From CAZZCU01 sp964652825 (GTDB taxonomy: Bacteria > Bdellovibrionota_B > Oligoflexia > Oligoflexales > CAZZCU01): DNA of 14,322 nucleotides. The notes below the pieces were generated by a model that searched no databases, had not been told where the DNA came from, and was given only the letters and a program-made list of their open reading frames with translations. The stretch lies in the NCBI GenBank assembly GCA_964652825.1, contig CAZZCU010000041.1:1-14322 (forward strand). The letters are read 5' to 3'. Shown here piece after piece: positions 1 to 6,208 of the stretch. Numbering within the stretch: position 1 is the first letter of the stretch; every line of letters starts with the position of its first letter. Position numbers and translations under genes: made by a program.

Positions 1-1
1 C

Positions 2-20
2 CATGTCAGCCAATGACATG
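2..20. repeat. Perfect 7-bp inverted repeat just downstream of the Rieske oxygenase gene
   Basis: CATGTCA and TGACATG are perfect 7-bp arms around a 5-nt loop, lying 4 nt beyond the stop codon of the minus-strand oxygenase gene. The position suits a transcription terminator or an mRNA 3' end stabiliser. The window ends before any T-tract could be seen on the minus strand, so the terminator role is only a possibility. Confidence 0.35.
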
Positions 21-24
21 AGGC

Positions 25-1098
25 TTATGGGGCAACAGACAAGTAGAGCAGTTTTAAAGAGTTTTGAAAATGATGCAAAGCACTTTCAAACGTCGGCGAT
101 AAGCGGCCGGCCTCGTAAACACCAGCACGCATATTTTTTTGTAGTATCTCGCAGATGGCGATGTCTTCCTTCTGCACATCGTCGCTAAACGCGAGATCCG
201 CCTGCGCTTGCGCTATACGCGTCGCGTCGTCTTTACCAGAATAATAGTAATCAAAGATAACGCGGCAGTGGTCGATATCAATCGGCAAGACAGCATTTAC
301 CTGAAGACGACCGGGAAGAATGTTGAACATAATATTGGGTAATACAAAATAATAATACGCATGTCCGCCCTGATTGCTGTAGGGATTATCGCCCGGGCGC
401 ACGGGACTATGTTGCAAAGAGTAGTGTTGCGCCAACTCCGTTTTATAGTTGGCGAAATCGAGAACCTTATTCAAACCTGGATGCACAAACGGCACGTGAT
501 AACCTTCCAGATAGTTATCAATATAGATCTTCCAATTGCAACGAACTGAGTATTCGTCGCGACGCACAAACGTCATTTCCCGCAGCCGCATCGGCAAAAT
601 ACGCTCATTGATTCCCGCCATGATCGCGTCGACATCAAACTCGGGAGGGTTTTGCGCCACGAATAACATGCCTTCCCAAACCTGCGCGCTCAGTTGCCGC
701 AAAGAACACTGGTTCGGATCAAATCCGCGTGCCGCCTGCATGTGCGGCGCGCCGATGAGGCGACCATCAAGCGCATAGGTCCAGCCGTGATAGGCACACT
801 GTAGACGCCGGTATTGCCCGCTCTCGCGCACCAACGGACCACCGCGATGGCGACATACATTGTAAAAAGCCAGAAGTTTGTGTTCGGGAGTACGACTCAC
901 AATGATCGGCTTACCCAACAATTCCGTACACAAAACCTGTCCCGGATTTTCCACGCTGCTTGCTGGTCCAACGTACTGCCACTGGCTGGCAAGAATCGTC
1001 TCCCGATCCACCTGCCAATAAGCGGCATCGGTATAACACTGACTAGGCAGCGCGCGCGCGTCCTCCAGAGCGACGATATCCAAACCGGGTTTATTCAT
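25..1098 (-). CDS. Rieske non-haem iron oxygenase, catalytic (alpha) subunit
   Basis: This 357-residue protein is a full-length ring-hydroxylating-type oxygenase. The N-terminal Rieske [2Fe-2S] site is C82-x-H84 ... C101-x-x-H104 (CRHRGG and CAYHGW). The C-terminal catalytic domain has the mononuclear iron motif DNYLEGYH...H (D204, H211, H216), with D322 in a plausible position for the third ligand. Such enzymes use electrons from a separate reductase to add oxygen to aromatic rings or to trimethylammonium compounds such as choline, betaine or carnitine. No reductase or small subunit gene is in the window, so the substrate cannot be named. The start is supported by AAGGGA five bases upstream of the ATG. 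The gene is divergent from the small secreted protein at 1184. It is cytoplasmic, with no signal peptide. Family assignment is secure; substrate is unknown. Confidence 0.93.
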   Translation of the reverse strand: MNKPGLDIVALEDARALPSQCYTDAAYWQVDRETILASQWQYVGPASSVENPGQVLCTELLGKPIIVSRTPEHKLLAFYNVCRHRGGPLVRESGQYRRLQCAYHGWTYALDGRLIGAPHMQAARGFDPNQCSLRQLSAQVWEGMLFVAQNPPEFDVDAIMAGINERILPMRLREMTFVRRDEYSVRCNWKIYIDNYLEGYHVPFVHPGLNKVLDFANYKTELAQHYSLQHSPVRPGDNPYSNQGGHAYYYFVLPNIMFNILPGRLQVNAVLPIDIDHCRVIFDYYYSGKDDATRIAQAQADLAFSDDVQKEDIAICEILQKNMRAGVYEAGRLSPTFESALHHFQNSLKLLYLSVAP

Positions 1099-1183
1099 TG
1101 CTTCCCTTTTTTGCGACTACAGATCGACGCCACCATGTTACACTACCACCACTTTTCGCGCTTTCGTTTTCAGGAGGTTACTC
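1099..1183. promoter_or_regulatory. Divergent intergenic region carrying promoters for both neighbours
   Basis: This 85-bp gap separates the divergent oxygenase and small-secreted-protein genes, so it must hold the start of transcription for at least one. On the plus strand TTGCGA (1111-1116) and ATGTTA (1135-1140) are a weak candidate -35/-10 pair with an 18-nt spacer. A strong Shine-Dalgarno, AGGAGG, lies at 1172-1177. No convincing operator was seen. Confidence 0.3.
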
Positions 1184-1513
1184 ATGCGCTCTTTAACCTG
1201 CATCCTGTTTTTGTTCTGTTCCGGACTGGCTCAGGCCGAAACCCGAGTTAACACCTGCACCTTTACTTATATCGATCAAACCGGCATGCCGGCCAAATGG
1301 GTCAGCGGCAAAATGAGCAACGACATGGTCCTGTGGCTAGGCGAAGCGAATTTTAAAGCGCTGCATAAAAAATACGACGGTAACGTGGAAAAGTTCGAGC
1401 TGACAATCAATAAAGGCAACGCCACCACGACCTCATGGCATGCGACCACAGATACAAATCCAACCATCGACTTGAAAGTGGGCGCGGAGCATTATCTCGG
1501 CCAATGCTTCTAA
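1184..1513 (+). CDS. Small secreted protein of unknown function
   Basis: The 109-residue product starts with a typical signal peptide (hydrophobic CILFLFCSGL, cleavage expected after AQA, about residue 18). It leaves a mature protein of about 90 residues in the periplasm or outside the cell. The mature part has only two cysteines, one near its N-terminus (NTCTF) and one as the second-last residue (GQCF), so a disulphide tying the two ends together is likely. No family is recognised. AGGAGG six bases before the ATG fixes the start. It lies 26 bases before the peroxiredoxin gene on the same strand and is probably co-transcribed, which may hint at a link to redox or envelope stress. That link is inference only. 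Confidence 0.75.
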   Translation: MRSLTCILFLFCSGLAQAETRVNTCTFTYIDQTGMPAKWVSGKMSNDMVLWLGEANFKALHKKYDGNVEKFELTINKGNATTTSWHATTDTNPTIDLKVGAEHYLGQCF

Positions 1514-1539
1514 GGACACCTTACGATAGGATCCGATCA

Positions 1540-2028
1540 ATGAATAAGAAATCTCAACAGCCGACAGAGTCGGCCCCGGAATTTAATTTACCTGATCAAA
1601 GCGGCCAGATGGTGTCCCTAGCAAGCCTTATCGCTAAGGGGCCGGTGCTTCTCGTATTTTATCCGGGGGATTTTACTTACGTTTGCACCAAGCAACTCTG
1701 CGACTATCGCGACCATCTCGCGGACTTCAAAGATCTTGGCATTCAAGTGGTTGGCATTAGCCAAAATCCGACGACACAACATGCTAAATTTGCCGAAAAA
1801 TACGCGTTTGGATTCCCGTTGCTGACGGATGCCGGCAAAACAGTTGCCCAAAGCTACGGCTGCGCCTCCGTCTTCATGCTCGGCGCCATTAGTCGGGCTA
1901 TAGTCATCGTCAACAAGCACGGCAAGGTGGTTTATCGTCACGTCGAACCAACAGCACTAACCAAGAGAACGGCCGAGCAACTGCTAGCGACTTTGTCCGA
2001 ACTACGAGATGCGGGGACGCTCGACTGA
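1540..2028 (+). CDS. Peroxiredoxin, BCP-like (AhpC/TSA family)
   Basis: The protein of 162 residues has a thioredoxin fold with the peroxidatic motif P42-x-x-x-T46-x-x-C49 and a second cysteine, C54, five residues later. The C-x4-C arrangement is that of bacterioferritin comigratory protein peroxiredoxins, in which C54 resolves the sulphenic acid on C49. The expected reaction is thioredoxin-dependent reduction of hydrogen peroxide and organic hydroperoxides in the cytoplasm. A third cysteine is C108. The frame is open 35 codons further upstream, into the preceding gene, but the ATG at 1540 is preferred. It has AGGAT 7 nt upstream, the family sequence begins there, and the extension would overlap the upstream coding region. 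The stop lies only 8 bases from the stop of the convergent DoxX-like gene. Confidence 0.9.
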   Translation: MNKKSQQPTESAPEFNLPDQSGQMVSLASLIAKGPVLLVFYPGDFTYVCTKQLCDYRDHLADFKDLGIQVVGISQNPTTQHAKFAEKYAFGFPLLTDAGKTVAQSYGCASVFMLGAISRAIVIVNKHGKVVYRHVEPTALTKRTAEQLLATLSELRDAGTLD

Positions 2029-2036
2029 ACCCAAAC

Positions 2037-2414
2037 TCACTTAGTCAAAGGGATTAAACTACGCAAGCGAGCAATACGCGCATATAACCCTCCCCAAACG
2101 AAGACCCCCACGTAAATAGGAAACAGCATGTGTGTAAGGAGGGGGCTACCGACTCGCACATGACTTGCCACCGCGCCACCCAAATAAGCCGTCAGCAATA
2201 TCGCCCCCAGAACGGACGTCCGCGGTATCGCATAAAGAATGGTGCAACCAAGCAAGATCGTACCGATAGTTGGCATTATTTCCAGCGAATAACCAAGTTG
2301 AGCCGACGCCTCAAGAACCTCGGGCGGTAGCTTATCCAGATAAAACTTCATAATCCCATCAAACAATAAAAACACAATCGCAAGACCACTCAGAATACGA
2401 CCAGCCCAAACCAT
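2037..2414 (-). CDS. DoxX-like four-helix membrane protein
   Basis: The product is a 125-residue integral membrane protein with four predicted helices at about residues 5-24, 45-63, 68-86 and 95-113. The opening (WAGRILSGLA...LLFDG) and the closing Arg-rich tail are typical of the DoxX-like family (PF13564). The family is poorly characterised; members have been linked to membrane redox or stress functions, and no specific activity can be assigned here. The frame is open to an ATG at 2465, adding 17 residues. The ATG at 2414 is preferred because TAGGAG lies about 8 nt upstream and the family's N-terminus matches. No Shine-Dalgarno precedes the longer start. The gene is convergent with the peroxiredoxin gene. 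Confidence 0.8.
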   Translation of the reverse strand: MVWAGRILSGLAIVFLLFDGIMKFYLDKLPPEVLEASAQLGYSLEIMPTIGTILLGCTILYAIPRTSVLGAILLTAYLGGAVASHVRVGSPLLTHMLFPIYVGVFVWGGLYARIARLRSLIPLTK

Positions 2415-2465
2415 CTTCAGCTCTCCTACCCCAAATAACGAACCTATCGAACTTTGAACGATCAT

Positions 2466-2673
2466 AGCACGTCGCTTCTGATAGTAATTAACGAAAAATA
2501 GTGCTATTCTTACCCAGAATATGCTAAAGCATCGCCTAAAGTGGCATTTAGCTATTCGGTTTAGGACCTGCCATCAACTCATCATTTTTGCGCCCATCCT
2601 AAGTCTTTCTTCAATCTTGAGTCTGTAATTAATAAATTCAAACTCAAATAAGTCATTCATCGAAAGGTACACT
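2466..2673. promoter_or_regulatory. AT-rich, palindrome-rich leader between the DoxX-like and RRM genes
   Basis: This 208-bp divergent spacer has several short dyads. AATAG-TG-CTATT is at 2497-2508 and ATGCT-AA-AGCAT at 2521-2532. CCTAAA (2535-2540) can pair with TTTAGG (2560-2565), or its inner CTAAA can pair with the nearer TTTAG (2547-2551), so two mutually exclusive hairpins can be drawn. TTGAGT (2617-2622) could serve as a -35 for the RRM gene, but no good -10 follows. The Shine-Dalgarno of the RRM gene is GAAAGG, 7 nt before its ATG. The structure may act in RNA or as operators; neither is shown. Confidence 0.35.
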
Positions 2674-2949
2674 ATGTCTCACAAGCTTTATGTAGGCGGA
2701 CTATCCTACTCCACAACCAACGAGACCCTGGAAGCTTTATTCCAGCAAGTCGGTCAAGTGCAAAGCGCACAAGTCATCACAGATCGCGACACAGGACGCA
2801 GCAAAGGTTTTGGCTTCGTCGAAATGACCTCAGCAGAGGAAGTCGCTAACGCCATCAGTAAATTTAACGGCTCGGAACTTGATGGCCGCGCCATCAATGT
2901 TAATGAAGCTCGCGCACGCGAACCGCGCAGCGCTGGTTCACGCTGGTAG
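2674..2949 (+). CDS. Small single-RRM RNA-binding protein
   Basis: The whole 91-residue protein is one RNA recognition motif with a short basic tail. RNP2 is LYVGGL (residues 5-10) and RNP1 is KGFGFVEM (44-51). The aromatic residues Y6, F46 and F48 are those that stack on RNA bases. It belongs to the bacterial group related to cyanobacterial Rbp proteins, which lack further domains. It is expected to bind single-stranded RNA in the cytoplasm, perhaps as an RNA chaperone under stress or cold; this role comes from relatives, not from the sequence. The tail ends in Arg/Ser/Gly (REPRSAGSRW) and is much shorter than the Gly-rich tails of some homologues. GAAAGG upstream supports the start. The gene stands alone on its strand. 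Confidence 0.93.
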   Translation: MSHKLYVGGLSYSTTNETLEALFQQVGQVQSAQVITDRDTGRSKGFGFVEMTSAEEVANAISKFNGSELDGRAINVNEARAREPRSAGSRW

Positions 2950-2954
2950 ATTAC

Positions 2955-3005
2955 AAATAAAAACTTCGCGAGTCATCGCTGATGAGAGCGACCGACTCGC
3001 GAAGT
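2955..3005 (-). terminator. Strong hairpin terminator for the minus-strand block
   Basis: ACTTCGCGAGTC (2963-2974) and GACTCGCGAAGT (2994-3005) are perfect 12-bp arms. Inside the 19-nt loop, TCGCT (2976-2980) pairs with AGCGA (2987-2991) and continues the stem past a small bulge to a 6-nt loop. Read on the minus strand the stem is followed directly by TTTTTATTT, the intrinsic terminator signature. On the plus strand no T-run follows. The hairpin therefore most likely ends transcripts from the DUF167 gene and the efflux cluster. It also lies 14 nt after the RRM stop and could protect that mRNA's 3' end. Confidence 0.8.
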
Positions 3006-3058
3006 CGATACCAACCTGATTTAAATACACCACTACAACTCGCTGCCACTCAACCCAA

Positions 3059-3277
3059 CTAAATTATCTCAAAGATTTTGCGTTTAGACTTCTCGCCATG
3101 AAGTAATTTTACCTTCGACTTTGCAATACCGAAATATTTAGCTAGTGCATCAATAACAGCTTGGTTTGCCTGACCATCTACGGGTGGAGCATTAACTCGA
3201 ACCCTATACTGATTGTCCGCAATTTTCTCGACGCCTTCTTTCTTGGCGTTTGGTTTTACGTCTATGATAATTTTCAT
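3059..3277 (-). CDS. DUF167 (YggU-family) protein
   Basis: The 72-residue product covers one DUF167 domain. It begins with the usual beta-strand and VKPNAKK motif and contains the family's core NAPPVDGQANQAVIDALAKY (about residues 31-50), followed by GEKSKRK near the C-terminus. The biochemical function of the family is not known; the fold is small alpha/beta and the protein is cytoplasmic. The ATG at 3277 gives the normal family N-terminus but has no visible Shine-Dalgarno. The frame is also open to a TTG at 3304 with GAGAG 5 nt upstream, overlapping the end region of the preceding gene, and this would add nine residues. Either start keeps the gene tightly behind the His-rich outer-membrane gene, so translational coupling is likely. 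Confidence 0.85.
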   Translation of the reverse strand: MKIIIDVKPNAKKEGVEKIADNQYRVRVNAPPVDGQANQAVIDALAKYFGIAKSKVKLLHGEKSKRKIFEII

Positions 3278-3313
3278 AATTTTAGTGGCAACCGACTGTC
3301 CCAACGTCTCTCG

Positions 3314-4399
3314 CTATTCAATTTCGTACTCAACGCCAAATCCAATGGCAGGAATGGTCGGCATTTGCAACTGCTCACCTTCGCCGAACATTGAAAATAC
3401 CGCAGAGCTAGTCAAAGATTTCCAGGTATATTGCAATCGAACCACATCGAGAAAAGTTGAATAAGTTTGGGGTGTGGCTGCATGATTGACGATTGCTATG
3501 GTACCGGAACTAATAGTACTCCACGATCTAGACAGCTTGTAGCCTATACTTGCAAGACCACCGATACGAACTGTTTCGCGCCCCATTAACATTTCCGCGT
3601 AATTATCGTGTGCATGATCTTCTTCGTCGTCGTCAAGAAGCCGCAAACCATGACTATGGTCATCATGATCAGCATCGTGATCCGCATCAGCTGCCGAGTC
3701 ATGATCATGGTCATCATCGTGTCCTTCCTCTTCTCCGAGCAGAGGAACCGGCTTATTATAGATGTGATATGCAACTTGAGCTTGTGCTTTCAATGTCCAT
3801 CGTTTGTATTTGTAGATAGGTCCAGCAGTACCACGCAAGGTAGTCATACGTCCTAGATTTGCACTTGCAGCGGACACCGGTGCACTCGCGCTTGCAGTTA
3901 TCTCACCTTTAACACGACGCGCCATGGGCACCATCAAGGTGGCTCCGGCAATAGGATCTTCTAAACCTTCAGAAGGATTAAAACCAACATTGGCGTTTAA
4001 ACTAAAGTTTTTCGTGAGCTGGTAGCCTGCGCTTGTTTCCACGACTAACGACATGCCCGCATCACCGCTCTCCGAACTTCCGCCACCGCCGCCGTGGTCA
4101 TGCCCATCACCTCCGTGGAGGCGCAAGTGGTTGTGACCAGCATGTGAACTCCCGCCAGCCTCACCACTACCGGAGGACGCTTCTCCACCCATCGTGTACG
4201 AGCCGTTCAGACCGACGCCAAACGTAAGATCAGAGTGTTTATGACGATGACCACTGTGACTATGCTGATGTCCGCTATGATCGTGTTTGTGTAACTTACG
4301 AGCTTTTTGCAAAAGCTTCTTGGCTTGCGCTTCGCTGGCGAACCCAAGCGTCATAACTGCAATTAAGGCCACTACAGGCTTATGGAATAACGTAGCCAT
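3314..4399 (-). CDS. His/Asp-rich outer-membrane-type protein, probable metal handling
   Basis: The 361-residue protein has a signal peptide (cleavage expected after ASEAQA, residue 26). The rest consists of alternating amphipathic strands ending in an aromatic-containing strand (FGVEYEIE), which suggests a beta-barrel. Four His-rich clusters interrupt it: residues 37-55 right after the signal peptide, 86-103 with a Gly/Ser linker, 217-241 with repeated His-Asp units, and 252-255. If the barrel reading is right, these would be long surface or periplasmic loops that bind divalent metal such as Zn, Ni, Co or Cu. It is the last gene of the efflux cluster before DUF167, 142 bp after the TolC-like gene. 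GGAG about 9 nt upstream supports the ATG. No precise family is recognised; the metal link rests on composition and neighbourhood. Confidence 0.75.
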   Translation of the reverse strand: MATLFHKPVVALIAVMTLGFASEAQAKKLLQKARKLHKHDHSGHQHSHSGHRHKHSDLTFGVGLNGSYTMGGEASSGSGEAGGSSHAGHNHLRLHGGDGHDHGGGGGSSESGDAGMSLVVETSAGYQLTKNFSLNANVGFNPSEGLEDPIAGATLMVPMARRVKGEITASASAPVSAASANLGRMTTLRGTAGPIYKYKRWTLKAQAQVAYHIYNKPVPLLGEEEGHDDDHDHDSAADADHDADHDDHSHGLRLLDDDEEDHAHDNYAEMLMGRETVRIGGLASIGYKLSRSWSTISSGTIAIVNHAATPQTYSTFLDVVRLQYTWKSLTSSAVFSMFGEGEQLQMPTIPAIGFGVEYEIE

Positions 4400-4541
4400 G
4401 ACTAAAAGCTCCAGCGTGAGTTGTGTGTTTCTACCCTATTACTCGCAATATTTACGCCATGGGATCAAGCTATTTTTTACTTAAATTTCAATAAGTTACA
4501 ATAAAATAAAGGGTTTTTAACTGTTTAGATACTTTACAGTG

Positions 4542-5765
4542 TCAAGGAATAAGTGCCATGATTTCAGCTAGTCGATTGGCATATGACTCTTGCACATCAA
4601 TAGCGGCATGACTAGCTTCGTAATAACCCCATTGCGCGGCAACAACGTCTTCGATGTCTTTTACCCCGCCCTGGAATTCCTTGATAATGGCACTGGCCAA
4701 CTTCTTTGCTAATTCCAAACTCGCCTTAGCGTTGGCAGATTTTTCTTGGAACGATGCAATGTCCGCCTTGAGCAGGCTTAAAGCATCCGCATGTTTTTGC
4801 GCGAGAGTCTTCTTACGTAACTCCACTAACTCCTGCTCTGCCGCAACACGACCCAACTCTTGTCGTGATCTAATCTTGGTTTCAAGATCGATCGTAAAGC
4901 GCAAACCAATCTCGGTACGATTCATCGGCTGAACGTAGCGACCAGAGGTAAAATCCTGTTCGCGTGCTGCAAAAACATCAATATCCGGGAGCCAAGACCC
5001 ATCATAAAGCCGGCGCTTGTGCGTCAACAATTGACCTTGCTCCATAAGCGACGCCATGGCCGGCATTTGGTCGATCTGAATTTTTTCAATGTCCTGCAAA
5101 TCTTTTTCTAGAATTGCAAAATCAGTTTCCACGGTAAAATCTTGTATACCGATCAAGCGACCAAGCTCCAAGCGAACAGCTGTCAAATCACGACCAATGT
5201 TACTCACTTCCGAATGAAGCTTTAACATTTCGAGCTCGATTTTCAAGCCGTCACTTTCTGGCGATTGTCCGCGAGCTTGACGGCGCCGAACAATATCCCG
5301 ACTACTCTTCAAATTTGACTCTAACGTCTTTAGAATATCAACGTGATTATTCAGAGACACTAGTTGGCAATAAAGCTGATACGATCGCATGATGGCGCTG
5401 TTCAATGCTTTTCTGGTTTCAAAACCCGCTAGAGTCACCTCACTCTCATCAATTCTGCCATTCAATGCGTCTTTACCGCCGCGATACAAATTTATCGATG
5501 TTGTTATGCTGCCAATCGGCGCCTTGGAAGCATCGCCTTCTTGCACATGGCTAGTACCAAGCTCGAAAACCGGCAGAAAGGATGTCGCAAGTGACGCAAC
5601 CGGCGCGGTGGTTTTCTCAACTAAACGCTGTTCTTTTACGTCTGACGCGTTTTGCTCCACCAAGAGCGGTAGGTCGGAAAACTTAACAAGCGTCTGAGAA
5701 AACCCAGACGAGCCCGTGAAAAACACGACTAATATTAAAATATTTTTTACGGCACTGTGCGACAT
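4542..5765 (-). CDS. TolC/CusC-like outer-membrane efflux channel
   Basis: This 407-residue protein has a signal peptide (about residues 1-23, ending GFS) followed by long helical stretches rich in Leu, Ala, Lys and Glu with heptad character (for example around residues 150-200 and 310-380). The final motif is YANRLAEIMAL. These fit the outer-membrane efflux protein family (PF02321), trimers whose alpha-helical barrel crosses the periplasm. It is close to the length of CzcC/CusC-type proteins. It would provide the exit duct for the RND pump encoded upstream. It starts 23 bp after the small HGG protein, with AAGAAGG close to the ATG. No lipobox cysteine is present at the signal peptide end, unlike CusC. 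Specificity cannot be read from the sequence. Confidence 0.85.
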   Translation of the reverse strand: MSHSAVKNILILVVFFTGSSGFSQTLVKFSDLPLLVEQNASDVKEQRLVEKTTAPVASLATSFLPVFELGTSHVQEGDASKAPIGSITTSINLYRGGKDALNGRIDESEVTLAGFETRKALNSAIMRSYQLYCQLVSLNNHVDILKTLESNLKSSRDIVRRRQARGQSPESDGLKIELEMLKLHSEVSNIGRDLTAVRLELGRLIGIQDFTVETDFAILEKDLQDIEKIQIDQMPAMASLMEQGQLLTHKRRLYDGSWLPDIDVFAAREQDFTSGRYVQPMNRTEIGLRFTIDLETKIRSRQELGRVAAEQELVELRKKTLAQKHADALSLLKADIASFQEKSANAKASLELAKKLASAIIKEFQGGVKDIEDVVAAQWGYYEASHAAIDVQESYANRLAEIMALIP

Positions 5766-5788
5766 ACCTTCTTACCTTTTAAAAGCAT

Positions 5789-6208
5789 TTATTGATCGAT
5801 ATTATCCACGCCAAAGTCGACAAGAACCAACTTGCCATTCATGGAAAACTCAACAACCAAGTCATAGCGATGCGCCTTGTTAATGCCGGGAATTTTTGCC
5901 TCGTAATAGCTACCTTTGCTTTTAAAGGTAATCTCTTTGGCTTTCTTCTTTGGCAATTCAATCTCGGCATCCATCGTCGGCTTTTGTGGCTTGAGCGGCT
6001 TTAACTTAGCGTCATAGATATAAACCTTGACTATATCGCCGCTGATAACTGCCTCGGCCTTATAGGGCAAAGCATCGCGTAGCGTACCACCATGAGGAGC
6101 CGGCTCGACCGAGTTACTATGATTGTGCGTATGACCGCGTTTGGCGTAAAGATTAGCGCCAGCCATCAGCACGAATGCTGCTACGAGAATATTCAAGATC
6201 TTCTTCAT
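5789..6208 (-). CDS. Small periplasmic His/HGG protein resembling the N-terminal domain of CzcB/NccB adaptors
   Basis: The 139-residue product has a signal peptide (cleavage after about A22, NLYA) and a short His cluster (H26, H28, H30). Then comes PHGG (H39) and a compact beta-rich domain with KVYIYDAKLKPLKP. The HGG motif followed by a strand-rich domain resembles the N-terminal metal-binding part of some CzcB/NccB-like membrane fusion proteins. Here it stands alone, without the hairpin, lipoyl or barrel domains that bridge pump and channel. A strong AAGGAG precedes the ATG. The gene overlaps the end of the RND pump gene by 56 bp and is followed after 23 bp by the TolC-like gene, so translational coupling is likely. 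A role as periplasmic metal chaperone is inferred. The domain resemblance is from memory of family motifs, not from a search. Confidence 0.75.
   Translation of the reverse strand: MKKILNILVAAFVLMAGANLYAKRGHTHNHSNSVEPAPHGGTLRDALPYKAEAVISGDIVKVYIYDAKLKPLKPQKPTMDAEIELPKKKAKEITFKSKGSYYEAKIPGINKAHRYDLVVEFSMNGKLVLVDFGVDNIDQ

Noticed and set aside
814..1251. 145-codon plus-strand frame overlapping the oxygenase and the small secreted protein
   Set aside because: It crosses the Rieske domain coding region in antisense and the secreted protein in another frame, and has no recognisable domain.
3650..3735. Repetitive GATCAT/CATGAT stretch as a CRISPR or tandem repeat array
   Set aside because: It is the codon pattern of the His-Asp cluster, without regular spacers or fixed repeat units.
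3586..3774. Met/Ile/Thr-rich open frames on both strands in the His-rich tract
   Set aside because: They arise from the repetitive His/Asp codons of the outer-membrane-type gene read in other frames.
4520..4540. ACTGT...ACAGT dyad after the TolC-like gene as a terminator
   Set aside because: The arms are only 5 bp with an 11-nt AT-rich loop; too weak to call a terminator.
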